Below, piece after piece: positions 34,448 through 46,440 of a stretch of DNA of 64,000 nt. The DNA lies in assembly GCF_958298935.1 (NCBI RefSeq), contig NC_084940.1, positions 3,254,001 to 3,318,000 of the forward strand. The letters are read 5' to 3'. The notes beneath the pieces were generated by a model. It saw only the letters and a list, made by a program, of their open reading frames with translations. It did not search any database and was not told the origin of the DNA. This DNA comes from Phragmites australis (taxonomy: Eukaryota > Streptophyta > Magnoliopsida > Poales > Poaceae). Made by a program: the position numbers and the translations under genes. Within the stretch, counting starts at the first letter, position 1. Each line of letters starts with the position of its first letter.

Positions 34448-37400
34448 CTACTTCCTCAGCACCTTCTTCAAGAGTGTGAATGCAGCAGTACCAAAGGGCC
34501 TTATTGATTGATGATTACTTGCTGGTCGCTGAATTTTTACCAACACACCAAGATTACGTTTTGGTTTTTGAGAAGATCCATTGCCCGTTGAGTCAGCCCA
34601 ATAGTTACGGAGCTCTTTAATATCAAACCCACAAAAAGCAGCATCTGATGGTGCATAGGATGGATACACCTTCACGTGACATTTAGCTCCTAGCACTGAT
34701 CTCCAATATGGGTAAAACATTCTCCTCGAATACTCTGGATCCCATCCTCTTGGTAGTTTCTTTCTCACCTGTCTCATAGTTCAATAACGATTAAAACTTC
34801 GCAAAACCAAAACACATCCCTATTTCAACATTGTACTTAACTCACAGTATTTGCATTACTAATCGAAAATGTTATTAGCATTACCAATGGAAAATGATCA
34901 CTTATGCTGCTCACAATTATGTTACTTGCATTACACTGGATACTACTTAAGCAGCTCACAATAACGTTTTTTAGTTCAATATATGATGTTACTGAAGTGT
35001 AGTGGTTGAGTACCATGCTTAAGCAACATGATAAAGCTGTTGAAACAGTAAGTTGCATGGCAGAAACATAGCAAGCGAAACATGCTTTTGCTACTGCCTC
35101 TAGAGATTATATATCACTCCACAATTTCCTTCATCAGAATCTTTCTCACAAGCACCAAGTGATTTTAAGATGGAACAAATTAATCAATTAACACTAAGGA
35201 GAGTCGAAGATCATGCTAGTTGAAATAATGGTGCCAGGCTTATTTGCAAAGTTACAATAGATGTTTTGGCAATCCACACAGTTCAGCCTGTTATTGAGCC
35301 ATTTCCCCATAAGGATTGTGACTGAGAGCTGATTATCTGCATTCTTTTCGTTTAATATTTTATCATATTCCCCCCTTTTTCTTTGGTCAAGTGCCTGGCA
35401 GGAAACACTCTAGCCACCATCAAACTAGTGTGACAGGGAACAAGGTGAAATTTTTTATGTAAAACATAAGTGTTTTCAAACAGAAAAAACACAAAATTTT
35501 AACATCTTTCTTTTCAATCAACAGCAATATGATTAATCGTACCGAGCTCCAAAATACTAATAGCTTTCACCAAAATTATGGTCAAAACAACCAAACAAGA
35601 CCATTGCACACCTAAAGTTATCACAAGACCATGCACACACAAATTAAAAAAGGAAGAAGAAAAAAAAAAACAGATCCCGCCACAAGATAATTAAAGAACA
35701 TTTTATCACTAGCTAACAAAACTACTTTCAGATTTGTTCACGGGGAACTAAGTTCTAGGATGATACCTAAGTTTCGAGTTCTCCATTGATATTTCGCACA
35801 TGCAAAAGAAGTGAAGAAATTGTAGCACGTAGACACAGAATTTGAGGCATGTAAATCGGTACAGGGTAAAACCTGCCAAGAAGACAGGGAGAGAAAGGAG
35901 ACTAGGGATGAGAATGACTTTCTATTCTTATAGCTTTCCAGCTAAGATAGGTGTAGCTTCTATATGCCAGCCTGTGACAATGGATAATTAAGATATTAAT
36001 GCAACTAAGAAATGACAACTGACAACCAAATCTAACTTGGAAGATAAGAAATCAATCATGAATGCGACTTATCCTGCTGATATGTGCTGTCCCCTGCGTG
36101 CTGCGGTACTACGGGATACTGTCTGTGTACATAACAAGGCACTTTGCAAAACTAACAAAAAGTAAAGATAGAAACACTACAGTAACATTTGAACATCTTT
36201 ACCTTTTCCCCTGCAGCATGAGCCGTTTCTGTGACTGCCTTGGCTGCATTTACATGCCCTGTTTTCCATGAACCAAAAATCAGGGCTCATTTTGTGAAAT
36301 TTGGAAATAATTACTTAAATAATCAACACAAACCTTTGTTATATAACTCTCTGTCAGACAATTTGCAGTTATAGGGGCGGCTTCAAGAACAAGAGGAAGA
36401 ATAATTAAATCAACAAACTAACAATGTTACATAGAAAATTATTATATTTGAAGCAATGCGAAAAGAGTAGTACAGGTTTCTAACGTCAATGCCTTCTCCA
36501 GTGGGGCAAAATCCATGATCCTTAAGAATTGATGAAACATGCTCGAGGACCTCCACATGGGGCTTCTGCATGACATTTATGCTGTTGTATAAGATAGAGA
36601 AATAGGGAAAAGAAAAGGCAATATATAGATAACACATATTGATATGATATATCATACAGTTAACATATAACTAATAGTGGCAAAGAGATTATCAGCAGAA
36701 TGGTTCGGAAGAGAAAATTGTAACAATACCGATGGTGGAAATATAACAGTTTGCAAACATAGTTACATGCTTACAGTCACATTGAATACAAGCGTATTTG
36801 GTTTCATAAAGTATATATTTTGTCTTGGTTATCTTAAAGTTGAATCTCAGTTGTTTCAGGCTTTGTAACTGTCACATCCTCACTTTGCATTTACATGGCA
36901 TTGAGCAATCATACATATCATTGTGTATCATGTTTAATTTTTTTAGCATTGTCTAAGTGCATTTGAATTTGAATTCAAATTGTCAAATTAGATGGAATAT
37001 GGCGCATTGTATAGCAACTCAAATTTTTCCTATACAACTTAGGGTTGAAACAAATTTTATAAATTATTCCACTGTTTAAGACAAATATTGGTGATTTTTA
37101 CCAATTTTTTTGTGATTAAATTGAACCCCTAAAAATTCGGGAAGATTTTAAAACAATCACCTTTGAGGAATTTTAATTAAAAATCTACAAGAGCTCTTCA
37201 TAAGAATCCAGTTAAAATGGGTTGCTCTTGATTTAATATATTACCAAAAAATAGGTGTGATTTTTTGAACCCATTTAGGCTATTTTGTTTTCATATAGAA
37301 AGAGAGGGGAGAGAAAAAGGAAGATGGAACACTGTTTGCCGTGGCCCACATGTCATTCCCCTCCTTTCCTCGTCTCCTCCCTCTGTTGACCGTGCGCAGA

Positions 37401-40400
37401 CGTGTGGCGACACGAGGCCGCACGTGGCCAACCATGCCTTGACGCTGTCGCCTCTCTCTGCTCTCCCACTCCCTCGCTCTTCCTCTCACCCGCCCGAGCC
37501 ACAAAGCAGTAGCAGCAGCGCCCCTACCTCGCCCTCTCCGCCGTCACCTAGGGCCACATGCCGTCGGCCACCCTCCTCTTGCTCACCGTTGCCGCCACCT
37601 CTTCTTCCTCTACGGCCGAGCCGCCCCCACCACTTCGCCGTCGAGCTCCCACATCCGACCCTACTCCAACCTCGCTGGCCACCTCCCGCGCTTCACCGCC
37701 TCTCGGTGAGCCTACTCCGCTGCCCTTCTTCCTCCCTCTCCTTCTCGTGCGGCTGCCGCCACCTTGCGTCGCCGAGTCACCATTGACGCTGCCGCCCTTG
37801 CTCCGGCCACAATTGGTGAATGCATATCATACCATGATGTTCAGCATGACGAGACGAAGCTCTAAGTGCCAGCAACCGCTGCCAACCAAGTCCCAGCGGT
37901 CTGACCGTGGGAAACCCCCATTTGACCGCTGGAACGCAATCGTTTTGTGTTCAACCGAGTTCCCAGCGGTCTGACCACCGTAGCTCACAGTCTGACTACT
38001 GGAACATGTTAGTTCTATGTTGGGAGGATGCTCCCAGCAGTCTGACCACCACACCCAGGTCTAACCGCTGGTGCACCCTCTGAAATACCGATACTTCCAA
38101 ATGCCCACGTATCCGTATCGGATACCATATCCGATACCGATACGCGTCGGATACTTGGCGGATACGCATCCGCCGAGTATCCGAATAAAAAAAAATATTG
38201 AAAATTCGGATACTCCTTGATACTTGCGGGATACATTTAGGATACGGTCTAGTCCAGTCTGGCTCAGTCGCATCTCCCAAGAGCATAACCTAATGACATT
38301 GCATCTCCTGGCTGCATCTTTCACTCCCAACCGCACCTCCCACCCCTCCCTCTCGCCCGTCACCACTACACTCGCAGCGTCGGCGGCGACAACCTCCACC
38401 ACCTGTCGGCAATGAGTTCCTCTCCTCCCCAGCTCCCCTTTTCCTCATTCTTTCTTCCTATCTACATTATTCTGATTTTTTACCGTCGATGACTGAGTGA
38501 CCGTGTGCGGGTGGTGGCAGGCAAGCAATACTGTGGGGGTCGTGGTTGCGAGACGGTGTTTGGGGCTGTGGTTGTCGTCAAAGCAGCCTCCCTCGCTGGC
38601 TTGCCCAACCCCAACGGCATGAGGATGATGGTGAAGCCTAGGCCGCCGCCGCAGCGCGTCGATCTATTAGGTATTGGCTACTGGCCATGCCTAACCAAAT
38701 ACAAGTTGGAGACTCGGAGTTGGAGACTCGGAGTTGGAGACTCGGAGTTGGAGACTTGGAGTATAACATGGGAGTAGCTTATTACTGTTTTTTTTAATAG
38801 TAAAACAATGTTTGGATGCAAGAAATCCATCTAGAATTTCTCGGCCCTAGGTGTAAGGGTGTGGGCGTGCCAGTGTACCTAAGTACACAAAATAAATAGA
38901 CAAAAGACAAAAGGTAGGGAACATATTTTATTCATATTAGATAATACAAATATAAGTTCCCATATATGTGCGCGTGCTCCATAGCCTGCTGACGGTAATC
39001 TGACTTGGGCGACGTTATCCTCTAGTTCCCAGGGCCTCGAAAGGCTCCTAGTTAATTGCATCCGCGAGTCGAGCTCACAGAACACCTCTGATTAAGCTGT
39101 GTACGTGGTCGTCTTCTTCAGTCTTCGCTTTGCGTTCTCCATGCATGTGATGATGTGGTTGGTGTAGATGAGGGCGTCAGCGTCATCCATGGCCTCGTAG
39201 GTCCATGAGCTGATGGTAGCGCAGCTAATGCGTTAGCTGCACCCGCCTTGGTCGTCTGGACTCGTCGGTCGCGAACGGCACGTAGTCATTGTAGTAGATG
39301 GGAGAACATGCATGGGGATGCTTGGCTTGTCCGATTCGATGACTTGGTAGTGTCATCGGGATGAGAAGATAAGAGAGGCAATTAGTAAAGATGAACATCC
39401 GGGGAACACCATCTGGGAAAGCGGCAATTAGTAAAGATGAACATCCGGGGAACACCATCCGGGAAAGCCTACGGACTCCACTGCTTGACTGTGTGATCTG
39501 GTAGCAATACGTGCATGCATGCATGCACTAATACATGTGTATTTGTATATACACATGCACTAGTGTATCTAAATACTGGGCCGGCCTTTAGGTCGTGCGC
39601 GATGCCTCCGGCGGCCAGCGTGGTGATGTTGGGGTCTCGCCAAACGGTGCAACATCTTGCTAGCCTCAGTATCGTCCCTGACGGTTCACTGGCAGCCTTG
39701 GTAGCGCCGGCGGCTCCATGACCTGTATAGTCTTGGCGGGATCTTCAACTTCACCTCGGAAGCTGCTCCGCCAGATGGCGCCATCTTAAACTTGACAACT
39801 TGGACGGCGAGCCTCGGCGGATCGCGGACGGGTCATCGTGACGGAGCGCTTCTCTCCGGGCGGCGTGAGGGCGAACTCCATTAGCGTCAGTGGAGGTTGC
39901 GAGCATGACAACGTCCTTCTCTAGGAGGGTGGCCTGCGGCTCGGAGTCTCGACGGCGTCCTCCGCGGCAGGCTCAGCGTCCTCAGCTGCAGCATCCACGG
40001 CACCATATGGGCAGGCTACATGCGCTCCCATGCATGGATGCGATATGCGAGAGAGAGAGAAAGGAAGAACAGATCATGGGTTGTGCTCACCCATAGTCGA
40101 CGTGAACATCATCTTCCTCCTTGACTTCACGTGTGCTTCTTGTAGATGGATTTCTCGCCTTCCAGTCCTCGTTGGCCCAACCTCCAAGCTCTGGCCGATG
40201 GCTCCTCTATGTGCTCGTAAGGCTGATGTAGATGGAGGCTGAGCAGGGAGGCGTCGCTACGTCACTTGGTGCAAATGTGAGTCTCTGAGCTCCCGGCGGT
40301 GCTACGGTGTTTGCGTCTAGATGTGAATGGATCGGTGTATAGAAAAATAGATGTCCTAGGTTGCTGTGGAGTCGATGGCCTTTTATAGGCAGGTGGCAGG

Positions 40401-43400
40401 GCAGTAGATGGGAAGGAGCACGCATGGGAAGCGCCGCTGCCGCTACTGTTTTACTCACCGTGATCCCCGGGTGCAGTTCAGCAGCTCTGTTGGATGAGCG
40501 CACCCCTTGCGGAATGGATATGCATGCTGCTCCTCTGGCTGCATGTTTGCGCTGGCCCATGCTCACTGAAGTGTGGGGTTACTCCGATGCAGCTCACCAG
40601 TCAGTTTGCTCTACACGTGAAGGAGAAAATACCGTCGAACGTTCCGCGTGTGACAAGTAGCCGTGCTCTGCGAACTGCTTCGTGCTTATCCGTACTCGAA
40701 GCATCATGGAAGGTATTCTGCAGCTCAATCAAACTATATGTATACATGTGCGTATTTGAGAGAGAGAGAAAGAAAGGAAAATGAATGGCTTGTGAGTGCA
40801 TATGCAGGCACGTGCTCCTGTTTGGCTTATAATACATGTACGTGAAGGCTTATGCTTGCTTTTCTTTCTTGCCTCGTGAATAGCACATATGAGCTCATAT
40901 CAAAATATATGATTATACTTTCGTCGAGCGCTCCGTATATCGGATCCGTCAATCCCATATTGCATGTACGCGCAGCCGCGCGGCGGCTAACTTGCGTGTG
41001 AAGAACAGGTGCCATCCCACATCTATCGCCGAGCTATACACATAAGAGTACGTATTTTGGAGAGCCTTTCGTGAGTGCATGTACATGCATGCACTCTAGA
41101 TTTATTTGGCATGTGTACGTGCATGTCCCATGTATGAAGTTGCCTTGCTTTCTTTTTTTTCCTTCTCCTTGCTTCCTGAGTAGCATGTATGAGCTCATAT
41201 CAAAATATATGATTATACTTTCGTCGAGCGCTCCGTATATCGACGAGTTGATAGGTTCGTCGATCCTGTATTATACGTACGTGCAATCGTGCGCAGGCTA
41301 ACTTGTGCTTCGGCCGCGCTGTACGTATTCATGTACGTATTTTGGAGAGAGAGAAAGAAAAAAAAGAACATGGTTTGTGAATGCATGCACTCTTTATCAT
41401 GCATGTACGTGAATGCCCATGCAGGTGCTTGATTTCTTGCTTTCTTTTTCCTTGCTTCTTGAATAGCACACATGTGAATATGCATATCATCTTTGACATA
41501 TACTGATGATAGAATATATCCCAAGGTTATGAACAAAATATCATCAAACAAACATATCCACGTATTGGGTTTCTTGAGAAAATGGTGTATCTCAGTATTC
41601 GTATCGGTCTGATACCGATACAAGTATCCGTATCGATGCTGCCTAGGGTGCACCAGCACTTACTGAGAAAATGCAAAACATCTGTGTATACATTGTTTAA
41701 ATAGGCTGACACTTTGTAAAATGCGTAGAAAATGGTATACAACTCCAAAAATCATGAAACTTGTCTTGTAAATCAGATGTACCATACTTTACCTAATAAA
41801 AATGATGTTGCTCATGAGAATTATTTCTGGAATTTATTTAATGGGATAAATGCTATAAACTTGATTAATTCACCATTAATCCATATGATATCCAACAATT
41901 GTGAAACCAATTTTGATAATCTTGTCCTGATCCCCACTATCTAGGAAAAATATGAGATCACATGAAATATCTGTCTTACCTGCCTTCACCTATATATATT
42001 GAAGAAGCTATGTAAACTTGTAAAATTTATACAGAGAATAATACAACTTCAAATCAAATATTTCTTTGTATTATGTTCCTAGTACTGAGCATTTCATCAT
42101 CATCATCATTCTTCATGCATTTTGTGTCGGTTGTATGTTGTCGAGCTGTGATGGGTAGATCCTATTTGTGTGCATGAGTTATCCTTGTTTAATTGATGTA
42201 TCCACCCCTTGTAACCTGAGATAATGGGTCATAGAGTCGAATTCTCCGGTGTATGCTTGGCCATGCTTAGATGATCGGTAGAAGTCGTGCGACGAAAGGT
42301 CATTGTTGCTCGCGCGATTTAGGATGTCACTTGGTATGTGGTCATATTCAGTTCGGAGATGTTGTATGAGTTTGCGAGACTTAGGTGAAGGGTAGGAGTG
42401 ACCGGGAACGGAGTCCCGGGGCACTATAGCTTCGCTTGGGTCGATTAAGCACCGATCGTTGATGCCGATTGTCTTAAGCACTTTCCGTACTATCATGCCA
42501 TACCGGCGTTTGGCCCATGACCCCATGGTGAGTGTGGGTATGAGTGTTGTGTGTGGTTGAGTGATATGGCGAGTGACCTAGCGTGCGTCTACAGGGCCTA
42601 GGTACTTGGCATCATCGGGTTGGCCAACCGTGCGGGAATGAATGTGGAAAAGGCTTTGCTCTGCTGACTTACAACAGAAACAATAGAGGTTTGTTGTATC
42701 TCTAATATATGCTTACTACATTAAACAAAAGTGACAGTTTTGATAAATAGTTTATAGATAATTTATGTAAATAATGTTCATCAGTATCAGTGAGACTACC
42801 TCAAAATAATAACCGGAAAAGAGGTTGCAGCAAAAGCTTAAAACAGAACTAATGCAATATCTAATGCAAGGTTGCATGAAATGCAAAACTTCCATACTCT
42901 GAATTACAGACCCATTTCCTAAAAATGTGTGAGAATCTTATTACTATCTGAGACTTGACTTTCAAATAAATACACCAACTCCAGAATTCAGATATCAGAG
43001 CGCATATCAGCAACTGATACCAACTACCCTAAAAGCCTTGTTCAGGGAGGGCCAGCTACAGAGCTTCCTCAGGAATCTGTCTTCTCCGGGAAGCTAGCTG
43101 TTATGAGCGCTAGTACATAACGGAGGCGACCATAGGAAACGGGGTACTAGAGTAGTGAGAGCTGGAACATGGGTGAGGGAGAAGAGTGACATGGGGATTG
43201 CTTACATGGTGCACTGATCTCCTTATATCAATGAAGTTAGACCCAAAGTCCCAAACAATAGTATATAATCGTATAACTAATGAAACCCTATCTCAGAGCA
43301 GCTAGTATACCTTCTCTAATCTATTTTAAAGATAACCACTGTAATTGGAGCCAGCCCTAGGAAGGTACGGCAACTCCTGCTACGTGATAAGCCCACATCT

Positions 43401-45383
43401 AGTGAAGAGGGGCTCCAGCTTCTCAAAACAATGAAGGCTCTTCAGTTTAAGCTGTACTATGAATCTCGAGAAGCCACACCACTTTTAGGGAAGCTTAATC
43501 ATGTGATGGTTTTAAACAAAGTTGAAGCTACACCAAACAGGACAAATTAGATTATTTTATGCTGGCTATGCTATCCCATGCAAACCAGATTAGTACAGGT
43601 TACATAAAGTGTTGGTTTTTTAAAACTCGACCGACCTAAGAGGAACTAGGTGATATTATATTAATAAGAAATAGACACCCAAATTCGAGTTGAAGAGGAC
43701 TCGAACCTGGGTGGTGGGGTGTACATCTAGTTCCTCACCCATGTTCCACCAACTGAGCTAGGCTCAGTTCCTAAAGTGTTGGTTTTTTCACCAAAGGAAA
43801 CATTTCTATATAGATTTGTTATAAGTGTTTAACAAACGAGAACATGTTATTCCTTTTATCTCAATCAGCGTGAGAATTACAAGCACCCTTGCTCAGATTA
43901 GGGCATGGAAAATTAAAAGCCAGCGCTTATATAATAAAATACTAATGTAAAAATACTTACTGAAAGGAAGAGATCAGAGGCAGTGTAACTGCAATATACA
44001 AAAAAATGTGGTACCTCAGAGTGTGCCTGAATGTATTTATTAAGATCTTCACCAGCTTCGGAAATTATATTAACAAGCTGAAATGCTTCACTAGACATAT
44101 GGTTAGTTACCATATATTGTTAACAAAGCCAAACAAAACAAACAAAGTCTTGCTGATGGCATTTTATGACAACAAAATATATTGTTTCAGTAGACAATTT
44201 AAGTTATCTAAAAATCTACAGGATTAAAAAGAAATAAATAAATGGAACAATTCGTCAATTGAATTTCATAAATGAAGATAACAAAACACCTGGGGAGTAG
44301 GGTCTGGGATGATTATATCGTTTGGTATAGACTTGGCAAGAAACTCAGATCTTAAACGATCCCACTGGAATAAAGAATGTCAAGAGTCAGTACTAATGGA
44401 ATATAATAGAATTCAAGAGAAAGATCATACATATGGTTAGTTACCATACCTCATCGATCTTTTTCAAATCGAATTTCTCGAGAACTAGAAAAGGACGGGA
44501 AGGATCCATATTATCTGCGGTTGCACCTTCTTCACCTTCATTATATCCGTAATAAGCAGCAAGCGCTGCCTCTCTTTTCGCCATTGGTGCAGAACTGGCC
44601 TGAATATTCAATTCCGTTGTTCGTTTGTCTGAAACAAGGAAGTTCAATCTAGAATTACATTTCAATCAATATTAGAATTTTGTGTTGTTACTAATATACT
44701 GTAAGACATACAAATGGTTGAGCAATGATCCTGAAGACCTATGAAAACAAAATGGGGCCTTGTATTTAAAATGGTGTATGCATCACTGAAACAAACATAT
44801 CAGGATTTGGTAACAATGCTATACGTGAAATTAGCAACCAAATAAGTTTCTCACATACTAGTTGAACCGAATGTATTATGGAAATCGAACAACCAACAGC
44901 TAATTTTGATGTTTCAGTTCAACAACAAAAAGTGAGAATTGAACGTGTGATTTATAAAAGACTTCACTTGTTACTGATTTTCATCAATAATTTGCTCTTT
45001 GTGATGCCGGTAGTAACACCATGTGAGATTTTAAGGCTCGGCACCAAACCAACGGAAGAAAGACGAAGTAATTGAATTTCGAAATATCATATTACCTTGC
45101 ATAGAAAAAAGAACACATGACGACCCTCGTGGTTCTATATACAACTCGCAGAGTATATTTCGACGTCCTGCTGTGGCGATAAAACGCACCGAGGAAATTG
45201 TGGCGTGGCTAGGTAACAACTGAGACTAAAGAGTAAAAGACTGCTGCCTTACCAATGATTTTCACAAATGATTTTCAAGATAAAAAAAGGCAACAGCGTA
45301 CAGATTCCCATGGTAATTAAAAAAAAGGAACTGGTGATAAAAAAATCACAAATTGCTGCCTTACCACAGTCCGATTCCGACAT
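34448..45383 (-). CDS. Conserved-looking protein of unknown function (283 aa)
   Basis: Eight minus-strand exons join in frame to 284 codons: 45383-45365, 44628-44450, 44364-44290, 44077-44015, 36565-36474, 36380-36334, 36258-36203 and 34768-34448. All junctions are GT-AG and phases fit at every step, which supports a real gene. It starts MSESDCDKRTTELNIQ, has an acidic stretch YYGYNEGEEG (about 37-46) and continues with DPSRPFLVLEKFDLKKIDEW. Near the middle is RPYNCKLSDRELYNKGHVNA. The C-terminal exon is basic and aromatic (LPRGWDPEYSRRMFYPYWRS, then FGTAAFTLLKKVLRK). I do not recognise a family; no signal peptide or membrane segment is evident, and the acidic-N/basic-C layout would suit a nuclear or nucleolar protein, which is only a guess. 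Intron 4 (36566-44014) is 7.4 kb of repeats. Confidence 0.75.
37840..38260. repeat. Transposon-like repeats in intron 4
   Basis: 'cagcggtctgacc' and its relatives recur several times between 37890 and 38075. A block of 'gtatccgtatcggatac'-type words follows at 38080-38250. A similar 'tatcggtctgataccgatac' block lies at 41595-41640 in inverted orientation. No coding domain is recognised. Confidence 0.45.
38705..38760. repeat. 14-bp tandem repeat, four copies
   Basis: Four units of gttggagactcgga, with one substitution in the last unit. Confidence 0.95.
39378..39469. repeat. 46-bp tandem duplication
   Basis: Two adjacent units starting gcaattagtaaagatgaaca, at 39378 and 39424. They differ at about two positions, so the duplication is recent. 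Confidence 0.95.
40751..41490. repeat. ~300-bp tandem repeat, 2.5 copies
   Basis: Units contain a GA-rich tract, 'gcatgca'/'tgtacgtg' words, a T-rich tract with 'ttgcttcttgaatagcac', and 'caaaatatatgattatactt' followed by 'tcgtcgagcgctccgtatat'. The last block starts at 40897 and 41197, exactly 300 bp apart. A partial third unit starts near 41333. Confidence 0.85.
42120..42670. repeat. Probable retroelement-derived fragment
   Basis: Sequence such as 'gaccgggaacggagtcccgg' and 'ccataccggcgtttggccca' looks like widespread grass LTR-type repeats. Assignment is from general appearance only. The 115-residue minus-strand ORF here has no recognised domain. Confidence 0.35.
43622..43771 (-). mobile_element. 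tRNA-derived SINE with 17-bp target duplication
   Basis: On the minus strand the head reads CTGAGCCTAGCTCAGTTGG (box A-like), followed by CCCAGGTTCGAGTCCTC (box B). The tail ends in GTCGGTCGAGTTTT. Identical 17-bp flanks (taaagtgttggtttttt) at 43605-43621 and 43772-43788 mark the insertion. It lies in intron 4 of the 283-aa gene. Confidence 0.9.
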
Positions 45384-46440
45384 GCTCTTCTGAATATGAA
45401 AAATATCGAATTTTTCCCGGATCTTCTGAAAAAGATCTCCAAATGAGGGGCTAAATGGAGCTGGGAGTGGTGGAAGGGGGTTGTCGGATGGGGGCTCGCC
45501 GGAGAGCAGCGAGGAGGGCGAGGCAGAGCGTGAGTACCTAGGGTTTTAAAGGGAGCGGAAGGGGGCCGCAAAAGGATAGCCCAGGCCTTCCTCTCGCGGC
45601 CCACAAGCGTCTGCACCTGGCCGGGGCCACATATATTTCACTATTTTAAGGGCAACGAGCCCAGGCCCGACAGACTTTTAGACGTCTGAAAACGCCACTT
45701 GATCAACGAGAAACGAGCATCATCTGTTCTTGTTTGTGTTAGCTTCCATCCACATGGCTCACCTGGTGAAAAAGAAGAGAAAAAACTGCTCCTTGTACTG
45801 TATGCTGTAACATGTTGATAGAATCAAGATGTTATGAATTGTGGAGAAGCAAATGCACAACTACCTCTTCCTCTTGTTTTTTTCTGTCCAAAGCCATTCA
45901 GCCAATATCCTCCATACACATTGGGATTTGGGAACTAGAAATTCCCCACCCTTCCTTAGAGATTGTTTGGTCAGGGATGATTACATAAGCTGCGGATACC
46001 TGATGGCACACAAAGCCTTGCTTCAAAGGGAAAACAAACAGATCTTACAACAATTAATCCGAGAGGAAAAATGGGGATTTTGTTCCACAGCCCGTTATTT
46101 GCACAACATCTTTGACCAAATGGCACACCAAACACCAACTACTCTCCAATATTGGCTGAGTTCACATGCTAATATGTACAATGTTCTTCCACAACGAGGT
46201 AGCTGCGCCACTTGATTAGAACGATATGATAAAAATCCGACTTGACACCAAATACCCTGCACATGAATGGTAACAGAGAGCAAGGTTAGTCCAACATTGC
46301 TATGTGGTGCTGTGCACGTGAACTATAGATTAGCAGGTTCTGCTTTCCCTATACTACTACGAACAATGAACTAAGGATAAATCGTTTGTAATAGAGCTTG
46401 CACGGTAGAAATTGGGGGGGGAGGGGGGGGGGAACCCACC
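45384..46440. other. Promoter of the 283-aa gene and 3' UTR of the upstream gene
   Basis: A GC-rich patch at 45440-45610 precedes the ATG at 45383. From about 46170 to 46440 lies the 3' UTR of the minus-strand gene ending at 46441, the part copied at 30.1 kb. A G-run occurs at 46417-46431. Confidence 0.55.

Noticed and set aside
37265..37974. Pro/Ser-rich ORFs in two frames
   Set aside because: Low-complexity CCN-rich sequence in a repeat-filled intron; no splice partners or domain.
38879..40570. Gene-like GC-rich fragments
   Set aside because: Some stretches read like exons on the minus strand, but no consistent exon chain or family could be supported; possibly captured fragments.
42179..42526. 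115-residue minus-strand ORF
   Set aside because: Lies in what looks like a retroelement-derived repeat, with no domain and no splice context.
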